DNA of 64,000 nucleotides, from positions 310,001-374,000 of the forward strand of contig CAWIMQ010000002.1 of assembly GCA_963837265.1 (NCBI GenBank), given 5' to 3'. A model generated the notes under the pieces. The model was not told where the DNA came from. It saw nothing but the letters and a program-made list of their open reading frames with translations, and made no database searches. This stretch comes from DATBLE01 sp963837265 (GTDB taxonomy: Bacteria > Actinomycetota > Thermoleophilia > Gaiellales > Gaiellaceae). Shown one piece after another: positions 32,999 through 42,465 of the stretch (positions are counted from its first letter, which is position 1; each line of letters begins with the position of its first letter). Both the position numbers and the translations under genes were made by a program.

Positions 32999-34172
32999 GC
33001 CGCCGCCCCCGGCTGACCGTTCGCGCCCGCCTGACCCTGCTCTACACCGGCCTGTTCGCCGTCTGCGGAGCGATCGTCGTCGCGGTCAGCTACACCCTGG
33101 TGGCGCGGCTGGAGCCGCAGGGGCAGAGCCAGCAGGCTCCGGCCAGCTTCCTGGCGCGGTGCCGCTCCGAGCAACTGAGCGCCCATCCCAACGACCGCCT
33201 CCTCGCCAAGTGCAACGCGTACTTCCAGCTTCAGGGCGCGCAACACCAGCGCGACCTCACCCTCTCGCATCTCCTGCAGTACTCGCTGATCACGCTCGCC
33301 GTGGTCATCGCCCTCGCCGCGATCCTCGGCTGGATCGCCGCCGGGCGAGCGCTGCGCCCCGTGCACAGGATCACCGCCGCCGCGCGCGCCGCCTCGGAAC
33401 ACAACCTGTCGGCGCGGGTCGCACTGCGCGGCCCCCGCGACGAGCTCCACGAACTGGCCGAGACCTTCGACGAGATGCTCGACCGGCTCCAGGCCGCCTT
33501 CGAGGGCCAGCAGCGATTCATCGCCAACGCCTCCCATGAGCTGCGCACGCCGCTCGCGGTCATGCGCGCGACCGTCGACGTCGTGCTCGACAACCCCGAC
33601 AGCACGCCCGCCGACCTGCGCGACATGGCGAGCCGACATCCGCGCCGCGGTCGATCACGCCGAGCACCTCATCGGCGCGCTGCTCATCCTCGCGCGCAAC
33701 GAGCGCGGGCTCACCGTCCACGACGAGGTCGACCTGGCCACCGTCGCCGAAGACGTCCTCGACACCGCCGACCTCGGCGACCGGCGCGTCCACGCCACGC
33801 TCGAGCCGGCCGACATCTCGGGCGACCCGGTGCTGGTCGAACGCCTCATCGCGAACCTGGTCGACAACGCCGTCCGCTACAACACCGCCGCCGGCGACAT
33901 CTGGATCAGCACCCGCACCGTCGCGGGCAAGCAGTCACCTGACCGTGGCGAACACCGGCCCGCTCATCAGCCCCGCGGACGCCGACCGCATCTTCGAGCC
34001 GTTCCAGCGGCTCGACGACCGCGCCTCCCACGAGGGCTTCGGACTCGGCCTCACCATCGTCGCGTCCATCGCCGCAGTCCACGGTGGCACCGCCACCGCC
34101 CGCCCCCGCGACGACGGCGGCCTGTCCGTCACCGTCACATCCCCTCGGCCGGCGCCCCGGCTCACTTGTTGA
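32995..34172 (+). CDS. Sensor histidine kinase, two frameshifts
   Basis: About 390 residues from GTG 32995. There is an N-terminal helix (LTLLYTGLFAVCGAIVVAVS), a short extracytoplasmic sensor, a second helix (LITLAVVIALAAILGWIAAG) and a HAMP segment. The H-box is NASHELRTPLAV and the N-box is NLVDNAVRYN. A G-box GFGLGLTIVASI lies near the end. Frames change near 33630 and 33934. It is the cognate kinase of the overlapping response regulator. Every required motif is present, so assembly indels are as likely as inactivation. Confidence 0.78.
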
Positions 34173-34196
34173 TCTGATTGCTCGTTCCTATCGCGC

Positions 34197-34395
34197 ATGC
34201 TCTGGTGTCAGGGTCGTGGCAAGCTCCTGGCGCGGCGCGGCGAGCTCGACGAGGGCGAGCGGCTCGCGCGCGAGGCGGTCGCGCTCGGCGCAGGATCCGC
34301 GGGCGGAGCTCGAACAGGCGCTCGCGCTCTACGAGCGGAAGGGCAACCTCGTCATGGCCAAGCGCACGCGATCGAGACTCGTGGAGATCACGGCG
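34197..34395 (+). pseudogene. Fragment of an AAA-ATPase/cyclase-type TPR protein C-terminus
   Basis: WCQGRGKLLARRGELDEGER and LAREAVALG are in one frame. PRAELEQALALYERKGNLVM followed by AKRTRSRLVEI is in another. Together they match the C-terminal TPR tail of large actinobacterial ATPase/adenylate cyclase regulators, with an internal deletion. No start or catalytic domain remains, so this is probably a relic. Confidence 0.45.
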
Positions 34396-34533
34396 TCGCG
34401 GTGGGTCCCATCCGCCGGCCACGTTCGGTGCGTTCTTGCACGGCTTCGGCCTCCTCGGCTTCGATCTCGAAGCCGGGCTCAGGCGAACGACCGGGACATA
34501 CGACCTCGCGTCCGTTCGCGAGTCGGGCCCGGT

Positions 34534-35505
34534 TCACGTCGGGATCCGATACACGAAGCCTGAGGTGTTGTCGGCGAGCCAGACCGAGCCGAGACCGGTT
34601 GCGAGACCGTGGACGTCGACCCGTCCGCGAGCGGTTGCGACCGTCGTGACCGTCCCGGCCAGCGTCACGCGGCGCACGGCCGTCATCGTCGGGAAGCCGG
34701 TGCGGTCGACCGCAACCGTTCGCACGGGAACCCACAGCGATCCTGCGGTCGTCACGACGTCGATTCCCGTCCCGCGCACGTCGATCGAGCGGCGGGTCGC
34801 ACCCGTCTCGGGATCGACCTCGAGCAGTGACACGCCGCGCCCCGTGATCCAGAGGCTCTCGCCGAGGATCACCATGCGCTCGGCCGCGGCGTTCGCACCG
34901 CCGACGGTGCCGAGCCGAGTCGGCCCGTTCGTACGCAGGTCGATGCGAAAGAGCGTGTTGTCGCGGTGGTCGATCACCCAGGCACGCTCACCCCGGAATG
35001 CCATGTCGGCAGGCCCATCGCTCACGGTGATGCGTGCGACGACCTTGTTCGCCGCCGGCGAGATCCGCAGGACCCGAGCGCCCTGGTCGTCCGCGACCCA
35101 CACCGAGCCGCCGCCGATCCAGACGTTGTACGGCGCGGTCGCGTCCAGCTGAATCCTCTTGCTGACCTGGGCCGTGCGCGGGTCGACGCGGTACAGCGTC
35201 GAGCCGGTGTCGAGCGCCCACACCGAGCCGAAGCCGACCGCGACCGCGCTGACGTCTCCGTTCAGCTGCACGGTCGCGGTCTTTCGGCCACTCGGGAGGG
35301 CGATGCGAAGGAGGCGACCCTGCTCCTTACAGGCGACCCACGCGGTCGTGCCGCTGAGCGCGAGCGTCATCGTCGGCCAGTACGGCCCGGCGGCGGCGCA
35401 CGCTCGAACGGCGCGCGCTTGCGGGATCCGCCCCGAGTCGGATGCCCCGGCGAGTGGGGCTCCGGCAACGAGGGCGACGCCGGCTGCGAGCGTTGCGAGC
35501 TTCAT
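34534..35505 (-). CDS. Secreted beta-propeller protein (virginiamycin B lyase/NHL-like)
   Basis: The protein has 323 residues with a signal peptide (KLATLAAGVALVAGAPLAGA). Repeats such as VAVGFGSVWALDTGSTLYRV, VWIGGGSVWVADDQGARVLR and ATGLGSVWLADNTSGFVYRI recur about every 45 residues. These are GSVW-type propeller blades of the Vgb/YncE group. Actual lyase activity cannot be inferred, since many such proteins bind ligands or peptides outside the cell. It is divergent from a MarR gene 74 bases away. Confidence 0.82.
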   Translation of the reverse strand: MKLATLAAGVALVAGAPLAGASDSGRIPQARAVRACAAAGPYWPTMTLALSGTTAWVACKEQGRLLRIALPSGRKTATVQLNGDVSAVAVGFGSVWALDTGSTLYRVDPRTAQVSKRIQLDATAPYNVWIGGGSVWVADDQGARVLRISPAANKVVARITVSDGPADMAFRGERAWVIDHRDNTLFRIDLRTNGPTRLGTVGGANAAAERMVILGESLWITGRGVSLLEVDPETGATRRSIDVRGTGIDVVTTAGSLWVPVRTVAVDRTGFPTMTAVRRVTLAGTVTTVATARGRVDVHGLATGLGSVWLADNTSGFVYRIPT

Positions 35506-35579
35506 CTGCCTCCAGATGCCGACGAATTCGCACTACTTTAGCGACGACCTCGCAGCAAGTCCACCCCTATCATCCGGAC

Positions 35580-36038
35580 GTGCCTCACGAGGCCGAGCTC
35601 CTGCAAGAGGTCTACTCGACCGGGCTCCTCGTGGGGCTGCTGGTGGACGAGGAGCTCGCGAAAGCCGGCGTCTCTCGGGAGCTCCACTCGTTCCTCGGCT
35701 GGATCACCACGCTGCAGCCCGTCACCCCCGGCGCGCTCGCGTCCGAGACGGGCTTGCCACCGACGACGATCCGCGACTACGTTCGCCGACTCGTCGAGCG
35801 TGGCGACGTTCGCCGAACGCCCAACCCGGCTGACGGACGCTCGTACTTCCTCGTTCTCACGCCCAAGGGTCAGCGACTCATCGACAGCGGTTGGCCGGCG
35901 GTGGTCGCAGCCTACGAGCGTGTCGCGCGGCAACTCGAACGGCCGGCTGCCGAGCACCTCGCGCCGATGCGCGACCTACGACGAGCCGTGAAGCTGGCGC
36001 TCGCCGAGGGACCGAGCGCCTCACGCGGTCGTCGATGA
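35580..36038 (+). CDS. MarR family transcriptional regulator
   Basis: The protein has 152 residues from GTG 35580. LQPVTPGALASETGLPPTTI with RDYVRRLVERGDVRRTPNP form the winged helix, with the wing in ADGRSYFLVLTPKG. TATCAT at 35568-35573 ends six bases before the GTG, suggesting a leaderless transcript. It probably controls the divergent propeller gene. A longer N-terminus in this frame is arginine-rich and was excluded. Confidence 0.85.
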   Translation: MPHEAELLQEVYSTGLLVGLLVDEELAKAGVSRELHSFLGWITTLQPVTPGALASETGLPPTTIRDYVRRLVERGDVRRTPNPADGRSYFLVLTPKGQRLIDSGWPAVVAAYERVARQLERPAAEHLAPMRDLRRAVKLALAEGPSASRGRR

Positions 36039-36059
36039 CCATCGCGAGATGGGCAGCTC

Positions 36060-36365
36060 GTCGACGAAGCCTCCATCGAGGCCCCGGCTGATGATCCATT
36101 GTTGAGGGCGCGGGCGACTGCAGCGGCCCGAGTGTGGACACGCAGCTTCTTGAACGCATGCTCGAGGTGCTTGTGAACGGGTCCGGTGAGACGACCAGGA
36201 GCGCGGCGATCTCCTGGTTCGTCTTGCCGCGTGCGACCCACGCGCGGATCGGCCTGGCGCGCTGTCAGGCCGTTCCCGTTCGTCTTGGGCGCAACCTGCG
36301 CGTCGTAGCGCTCGCGAAGCGCATCCAGGAACGGTCTCAGAAGCTCGAGCAGGCCCGGCTACCTC
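36060..36365 (-). pseudogene. LuxR-type HTH regulator fragment, frameshifted
   Basis: LLELLRPFLDALRERYDAQV, then LTARQADPR in one frame, WVARGKTNQEIAALLVVSPD in a second, and VHKHLEHAFKKLRVHTRAAA in the first again. Together they rebuild a LuxR DNA-binding domain. The N-terminal part is missing, because the DUF4242-like gene ends at 36359. It is probably a decayed or misassembled regulator. Confidence 0.55.
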
Positions 36366-36742
36366 GGGCGGCCCGGCGCCCAGAAGGCGGGGAGGATCCG
36401 GGCGGCCTCGATCTCGGTCTGCCCCATCGTCGTCGCCGCGGCCTCGGCGGAGGGCGCGGCCATGACGACGATGAGCGTCTCGTCCTGCGGCACTCCCACC
36501 GAGCCGAGCAGGCGCACGGGGGCCGTTCCCCGCGGAGATGCCCCTGCGGCGGCCGCGAGACGACCGGTGAGCGCGTTCACCTCTGACGCGGTCACGTCCG
36601 GAAGGTAGTGCTCGACGAGGAACACGGGGCTCACGGCGGGTGCGCGGCGCGCCCCCGGCCACGGCCGCTCCTCGCGAGTCGTGGCGTCGTGACCCTGCCC
36701 GAGGAGAGCTCTGCTGACGGTGAGCGCTGCGAATGGGTTCAT
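36359..36742 (-). CDS. DUF4242-like (SCO4226-type) protein
   Basis: The protein has 127 residues. VFLVEHYLPDVTASEVNALT, VRLLGSVGVPQDETLIVVMA and APSAEAAATTM resemble the small ferredoxin-like DUF4242 family, some of which bind nickel. The function here is unknown. It is the last gene of a minus-strand group, downstream of two LAL regulators. A 16-base motif shared with their divergent promoter lies 34-49 bases before its start, suggesting co-regulation. Confidence 0.6.
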   Translation of the reverse strand: MNPFAALTVSRALLGQGHDATTREERPWPGARRAPAVSPVFLVEHYLPDVTASEVNALTGRLAAAAGASPRGTAPVRLLGSVGVPQDETLIVVMAAPSAEAAATTMGQTEIEAARILPAFWAPGRPR

Positions 36743-36775
36743 GCCGCCAAGCTAGGGCACGGCGAGCCGGCGCGG

Positions 36776-36813
36776 TAGCGGGATTCCCCTACACGTGCCC
36801 CTGGGATTCCCTA
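36776..36813 (-). promoter_or_regulatory. Regulatory motif copy (TAGCGGGATTCCCCTA)
   Basis: TAGCGGGATTCCCCTA at 36776-36791 is identical, in reverse orientation, to 42416-42431. A partial second copy, TGGGATTCCCTA, follows at 36802-36813. It lies between the end of a LAL gene and the DUF4242-like start. Confidence 0.5.
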
Positions 36814-39605
36814 TGCGGCGGCCGGCGCCGGCGCCCGTTGTCGAGGCCCTCGACCTCGCCGAACCGGCGACGACTGTGAGCTCGCTGCGCGAGCGGATGT
36901 CGAGCTTGCGGTAGATCCGAAAAAGCGTGCGCCTCGACGGTGCCGACGCTCATGAACAGCGTCCTGCCCGATCTCGCGGTTCCGCATCCCCTCGGCGACG
37001 AGCGCGGCGATGCGGCTCTCCGCCGGCGGTCCGATCTCGCCGCCGGCCCGGCCGGGAGAGGCGCGCTCGAGCTCGCCGGCGGGCCTGCCCCTCCCAGAGC
37101 GCGGCGCCCATCGAGGCGAACCGGTCGCGGGCGTCCGCGAGCGCCTCCGCCGCGAGCGTCCGCTGGCCGCCGCGGAGCAGCGCGCGCCCGCGCCAGGAGC
37201 AGCGCCCGCGCGGCGCCGGGGCGGTTCGCGAGCGCGTCGAAGCTCGCGACCGCACGCTCGCACGCCGCGGCGGCGGCGTCCGGGGGGGGTCGCCGAGGGC
37301 GAGCAGGTGGACGCCGGCGCTGCGCTCCGCCGCCGCCCGCGCCCACGCGCTGTCGACGGCCGCCGCCTGCCGCTCGAGCCGCGCAAGCAGCGCGCCCGCG
37401 CCCTCCGCGTCGCCCGCACGGGCGAGCGCCTCGACCGCATCGGGGAGGATCGGCAGCGCGCCGGGGTGCGCGAAGCCCATCTCGCCGAGCAGCCGGGCGC
37501 CCTCGGGGAGAGCTCGCGCTGCCGCCGTCGGCGCGTCGTCCTCCGAGAGCGCGAGCAGCCCGAGCACGGGCTGCGGCCGCGCACGATCCAGCGGCCGGGG
37601 CGCGCCGCGCCGTTCCGCCCAGTCGAGCAGGGGGGCGGTCGGGCCGCGCGCGCCTCGGCCGCGTGCCCGAGCCAGGTCTCGACGAGGGTCGAGGGGAAGT
37701 ACAGCCACCCCTCCGCATCGGCGTTCTCGGCGTCGCGCGCGGCCTCGATCCCCTGGCGGGCGAGCTCGCGCGAGCGGGGTCGAAGTCGCCCGCGACGCAC
37801 TCGAGCAGGGCGAGGTCGTAGAGAGGCCGGTACGGCCGCTCGAGCTCGTTCCCGGAGCGGGGGGTCGGCGAGCACCGCGTCGAGGAGCGCGCGCCCCGCC
37901 GCCGCGAGGTCGCCGGCCCAGAGCAGCTGCTTCGCGAGCCCGCGCGCGGGCTGCCGCCGAGGGGGGCGCGGCTGGCCGGTTTCCTCCGCGAGCGTCACCG
38001 CGCGCGCCATCAGCTCCGGCCGCGGCGCGCCGGCAGCGCCTCCATGTGGCCGAGATGGGCGCTCGCGAGCAGTCTGCAGCCCGGGATCGCCGACGCGGTC
38101 GGCGATCGCCGCCGCCTCGCGGGCGCACGCGATCCCGCTCCGCAGGTCGCCGCGGAACATCAACCGCGCAGCCAGCCGAGCAGGTCGAGCACGCTGCCCC
38201 GGAGGAGCTCGTCGTCGCCCGACTCCTCGAGCGCGGCGGGCGAGCAGCGCGTCGGCGGGCGCGCGAGTCGTCGTCGCCGACGTAGAAGCGGGCCGCACGA
38301 GCGCCTCCGCGCGGCCGGGCCCGGCCGGCAGCGAGGCGACCAGCAGGTCGGCGGCCGCGAGCGCGCGGCTCGGGGGCCTCGCCGGCGGCGGCAAGGTGGA
38401 CGATCTCGCGCGAGCGCGCGCCGGCGAGCGTCGTCGGCGTCGCCCCGCGGCGTCAGCCGGACGCTGTGCCGGGCGAGCTCGGCGGCGAGATCGGAGGCGC
38501 CGCGCGCGCTCGCCCGGTCCGGCCGCGGCCTCGAGCAGCCCGCCGCGCGCCGGGTCCGGCCGGCGGCCGAGAGCGCGAGATGGCGGGCGCGCGCTCGGGG
38601 TCGGCGCGCGGCGGCGAGGCGCGCGTGCAGCGCGCGCCGCGCGAGCGGGCCCATCCGGGTAGACGACCGAGCCGACGAGCGGATGCTGGTAGCGCACCTC
38701 GAGGTCGTCCTCGACGAGCAGGAGGCCGTGCTCGACGGCCGCCCAGCAGCGCGTCACGATCCCTCCCGCCAGAGCCCGCGGAGCTCCGCAACGCCCGTCG
38801 GCCCGGCCGCGGCGCGCCGCCTCGAGCAGCGGCCGAGCTCGGCGGGAGCGGTCTCCAGCCGCCGCGCGATCGCCGCCTGGAGCGACTCGGGCGGGCGCAG
38901 CCGGGTCGCCGGACTCGGCCCCGCCGCGGCGGCGCGCGCGCGAGCTCGATCGCGTAGAGCGGGTTCCCGCCCGACGCCTCGTGGATCCGCCGCAGCGCCG
39001 GCCGCGAGATCGCCTCGACCGTCCCGCCGAGCGCCTCCCGCAGCGCGTCGAGGTCGAGCGGGCCGAGCTCGAGCTCCTCGCGCCGCCCGGCCGGAAGAGG
39101 CCGGTCGGCCGAGCGGATCGTCGGGGCGTTCGGGCGCCGCGGCCGCCGCAGGTCGCGAGCACGCCGACCGGCTCGTCCGGCGAGCCGGCGCAGCGCGAAC
39201 CGCAGCGCACGCGCCGAGACCGGGTCGAGCCACTGCACGTCGTCGACCGCGACGACCACCGGCCGCGGGCGGCGAGAGGCGCGCGCAGCGCCTCGAGCAC
39301 CGCCCGACCGCGGGCGAAGGGATCGTCGCCGGGGTCGAGCGCGGCCGCCGCGGCGGCGACGCCGCCGAAGAGGTCGAAGAGCCCGACGAGCGCGAGCCGC
39401 AGCTCCTCCTCGGAGGGGCGCGTGACGAGAACTCGAAGGCCGGCCCGCCGGCACTTGTCGACGCCGTGCCGCCAGACCGTCGTCTTCCCGATCCCGGCTC
39501 GCCGCGGACGAGCAGCGCGAGCGGGCCGCCGGGCAGGCCTGGCGAGACGAACGCGTCGACGCGTGCACGCTCGGCATCCCGGCCGACGACGCGCAGGCTA
39601 GGCAT
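36811..39605 (-). pseudogene. LuxR family ATP-binding regulator (LAL type), heavily frameshifted
   Basis: MPSLRVVGRDAERARVDAFV begins at 39605, then LALLVRGEPGSG is the Walker A region. ATPase and TPR-like parts are scattered over all three frames, including VVVAVDDVQWLDPVSARALR. At the end AESRIAALVAEGMRNREIG and LFMSVGTVEAHA are the LuxR helix-turn-helix. Corrected length is about 930 residues, normal for LAL regulators. Its start overlaps the stop of the upstream paralogue. Indels occur about every hundred bases while coding character persists, so assembly errors are more likely than decay. Confidence 0.68.
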
Positions 39606-42390
39606 CCGCGTCCCCGGTGTCGGGGACGGTGCCATCGGCGACGAGCCGCGCGAGCTCGCTGCGCGAGCGGATCCCGAGCTTGCGGTAGATCCGCGTCAGG
39701 TGCGCCTCGACGGTGGCGACGCTCGCGAAGAGCGCCGCGCCGAGCTCGCGGTTGCTCAGCCCCTCCGCGACGAGCGCCGCGACGCGCCGCTCCGCCGGCG
39801 TCAGCCGGCCCTCCGCGCGGCCGGGCGCGGCGCGCTCGAGCTCCTCGACCGCGCGGGCCTCCCAGAGCGCGGCGCCGAGCCCGGCGAAGCGGGCGCGCGC
39901 GGCGGCGAGCGGGGGCGCGGCGGCGCGGACGCGGTGCCCGCGCGGAGGAGCGCCCGGCCGCGGAGCAGCACGGCCCGCGCGGCGTCCGAGCAGAAGCCCA
40001 TCCGGTCGAAGCTCGCGGCGGCGTCGTCGAGCGGAGCGTCCGCGGCGCCGGCCTGGCCCGGGCGAGCAGCACGCGCCCGCGCCCGCACCGCTGCGGCGCC
40101 GCCGCCAGCCGTGCCGCCCGTCTCCTCCGCGCGGCCTCCGAGCCGGTCGAGCAGCGACGCGGCGGCGTCCTCGTCGCCCGAGCCCGCGAGCGCCTCGACC
40201 GCGTCGGGAAGCGCGGGACCGACCCGGGGATGCCGAAACCCATGTCCTCGAGCAGCCGCGCCGCCTCGGCGAGCTCCGCCGCCGCGCCCGCCGGATCGCC
40301 CTGGGAGAGCGCGAGCAGGCCCAGGACCCGGCGCGCCCGCGCGTGCAGGGCGAGCCGCACGCCGCGCCGCTCCGCCTCGTCAGGTCGAGCAGCGCCGCCT
40401 CGCGCGCGCCTCGCCGGCGCGGCCGAGCCAGGCCTCGACGAGCGCGAGCCGGTGGTAGATGGAGCTCTCGCCGTACGTGTTCTCGGCGTCGCGCGCCGCC
40501 TCGGTCGCCCGGCGCACGTGCTCCTCCGCGCGCGCGAGGATCCCCGCCGCGCATTCGAGCGACGCCAGGTCGTAGAGGCCCTACGGGCGCGAGCGTTCGT
40601 GCCCGAGGGCCCGACGTCCGCCTGCGCCGCCTCGAACAGCGCGCGCGCCGCGGCCAGGTCGCCCGTCCAGAGCAGGTGCTTCGCCCGCAGGATCCGCGGG
40701 CCGGGCGAGAGCAGCCGCCGCCCGAGCTCGTGCTCGAGCTCGATCGCACGGGCCAGGAGGTCCGGACGCGGGGTGCCGGCGAGCGCCTCGATGTTCGAGA
40801 GGCGGCCGCCGCGGAGATCTGCAGCGCCGTGTCGCCAAGGCGGTCCGACAGCTCGAGCGCCTCGCGGGCGCCGCGATCGCGCCCTGCACGCCGCCCTGGA
40901 AGATCCCCCGAAGCTACCCGAGGAGGTCGAGCACCCGGCCCCTCAGGCGGGCGTCGTCGCCGGCGTCGGCGAGCGCTCGAAGCAGGAAGCCCTCGGCCCG
41001 ATCGAGGTCGTCGTCCTCGAGCTCGGCCCGCCGGAGGAGCGCCTCGGCCCGACGCGGGCCGGGCGGCAACTGCGCGACCAGGCGGTCGACCAGCGCGAGC
41101 GCACGACCCAGCTCGCCCGCCGCCGCCAGGATCTTGATCTCGCTCAGCGACCGGCGGAGGATCGCGTCCGCGTCGGGCGTCGGACGTGAGGCGCACGCGT
41201 GCCCGGCGAGGTCGGCCGCGAGGTCGAGCGCGCCGTGGCGGCCCGCGTCGACCGCAGCGTCTCGAGCAACGCGGCGACCTGGGCGTCGGGCTCGTCCGTC
41301 GAGAGCGCGAGGTGCCGTGCCTGCTCGCGGGGTCGTCCGTGCTTCCGGCCAGCCGGGCATGCAGGGAGCGGCGGCCGAGCGGGCTCAGCCGGCCGTAGAC
41401 GGCCGACCTCACGATCGGATGCGAGAAGCGCACCTCGAAGTCCTCCTCGACGACGAGGAGCCCGTGGCGCTCGGCGGCGGCGAGCAGGGGGTCGAGATCG
41501 AGCGAGGGAAGCGTCTCGCGCAGCTCGGTGACGGTGCTGCGGCCGACCGCGGAGACGGTCTCGAGCAGCGGGGCGAGCTCGGTGGGACTCCTCGAGGCGC
41601 TCCGCGATCGCGGCCTGGAGCGACTCGGGCAACGCGATCCGGGGGGTCGCCGTGCGGGGCCGGTCGCCCGGGCGAGCGCCCGCGCGAGCTCGAGCGCGTA
41701 GAGCGGATTGCCGCCGGAGACCTCGTGGATCCGGCGCAGGGTCGGCCGCGAGATCGCGGCGACCGTGCCCTCGAGGAGCAGGCGCAGGGCGCCCAGGCTG
41801 AGCGGGCCGAGGTCGAGCGCCTCGCAGGCTCCCGCCGACAGGTTGCTCGCCGTCGCGAGCGGATCGCTCCTCCGGGACGCCGCGTGCCGTCGCGAGCACG
41901 CCGATCGGCTCGCTCTCGAGGCGCCGCAGCGCGTACCGGAGCGCCCGGGCGGTGAAGGAGTCCAGCCACTGGACGTCGTCGATCGCGAGCACGACCGGGC
42001 GGGTCGCGGCGAGCCGGCGCAGCGTCTGCAGGACCTCACGCCCGCACGCAACCGGGTCCGCCCCGGCGGGCACCTTGCCAAACGCCGGCTCGACCTGCTC
42101 GAAGAGGTCGAGGAGACCGAGGAGGGGCAGGGACATCTCCTCCTCCGCCGGTCTCGTGAGCGGACGTGGAGCTCGGGGGCGAAGCGCTCCACCGCATGGC
42201 GCCAGAGCGCCGTCTTCCCCGCGCCGGGCTCGCCCCTGATCGTCAGCGCCCGCGGACCTGCTGGAAGAGCCGCTGCGAAGGCGTCGAGCCGGGCTTTCTC
42301 GGCCTCGCGTCCGACGACCTGCGCGGCGCGGCCGGCTGCGGGGGCGGCGGCGTCGCCCACCCCCCGAGTATAGGAAGGAGACGGCCGCAT
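39598..42390 (-). pseudogene. LuxR family ATP-binding regulator (LAL type), frameshifted
   Basis: The N-terminus QVVGREAEKARLDAFAAALP and TIRGEPGAGKTALWRHAVE (Walker A) are in the first frame. LLGLLDLFEQVEPAFGKVPA and VVLAIDDVQWLDSFTARALR (Walker B) are in a second. The last 90 residues, LTPAERRVAALVAEGLSNRE then SVATVEAHLTRIYRKLGIRS, are the LuxR helix-turn-helix. About 930 residues in all. It is divergent from the secreted-protein operon at 42466 and is likely its activator. The frame breaks probably reflect sequence errors. Confidence 0.72.
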
Positions 42391-42415
42391 TCCTAGGGAT
42401 CGCCGGGCGGTCGTC

Positions 42416-42431
42416 TAGGGGAATCCCGCTA
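42416..42431 (-). promoter_or_regulatory. 16-base motif in the LAL / secreted-operon divergent promoter
   Basis: TAGGGGAATCCCGCTA lies 26 bases from the LAL start at 42390 and 35 bases from the secreted-protein start at 42466. It is the exact reverse complement of 36776-36791. A related TAGGGAT occurs at 42394. It is a candidate binding site for the LAL regulators. Confidence 0.5.
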
Positions 42432-42465
42432 GCGGGTGCCGCGCCCGTCTTCCCTAGCCTCGGGT

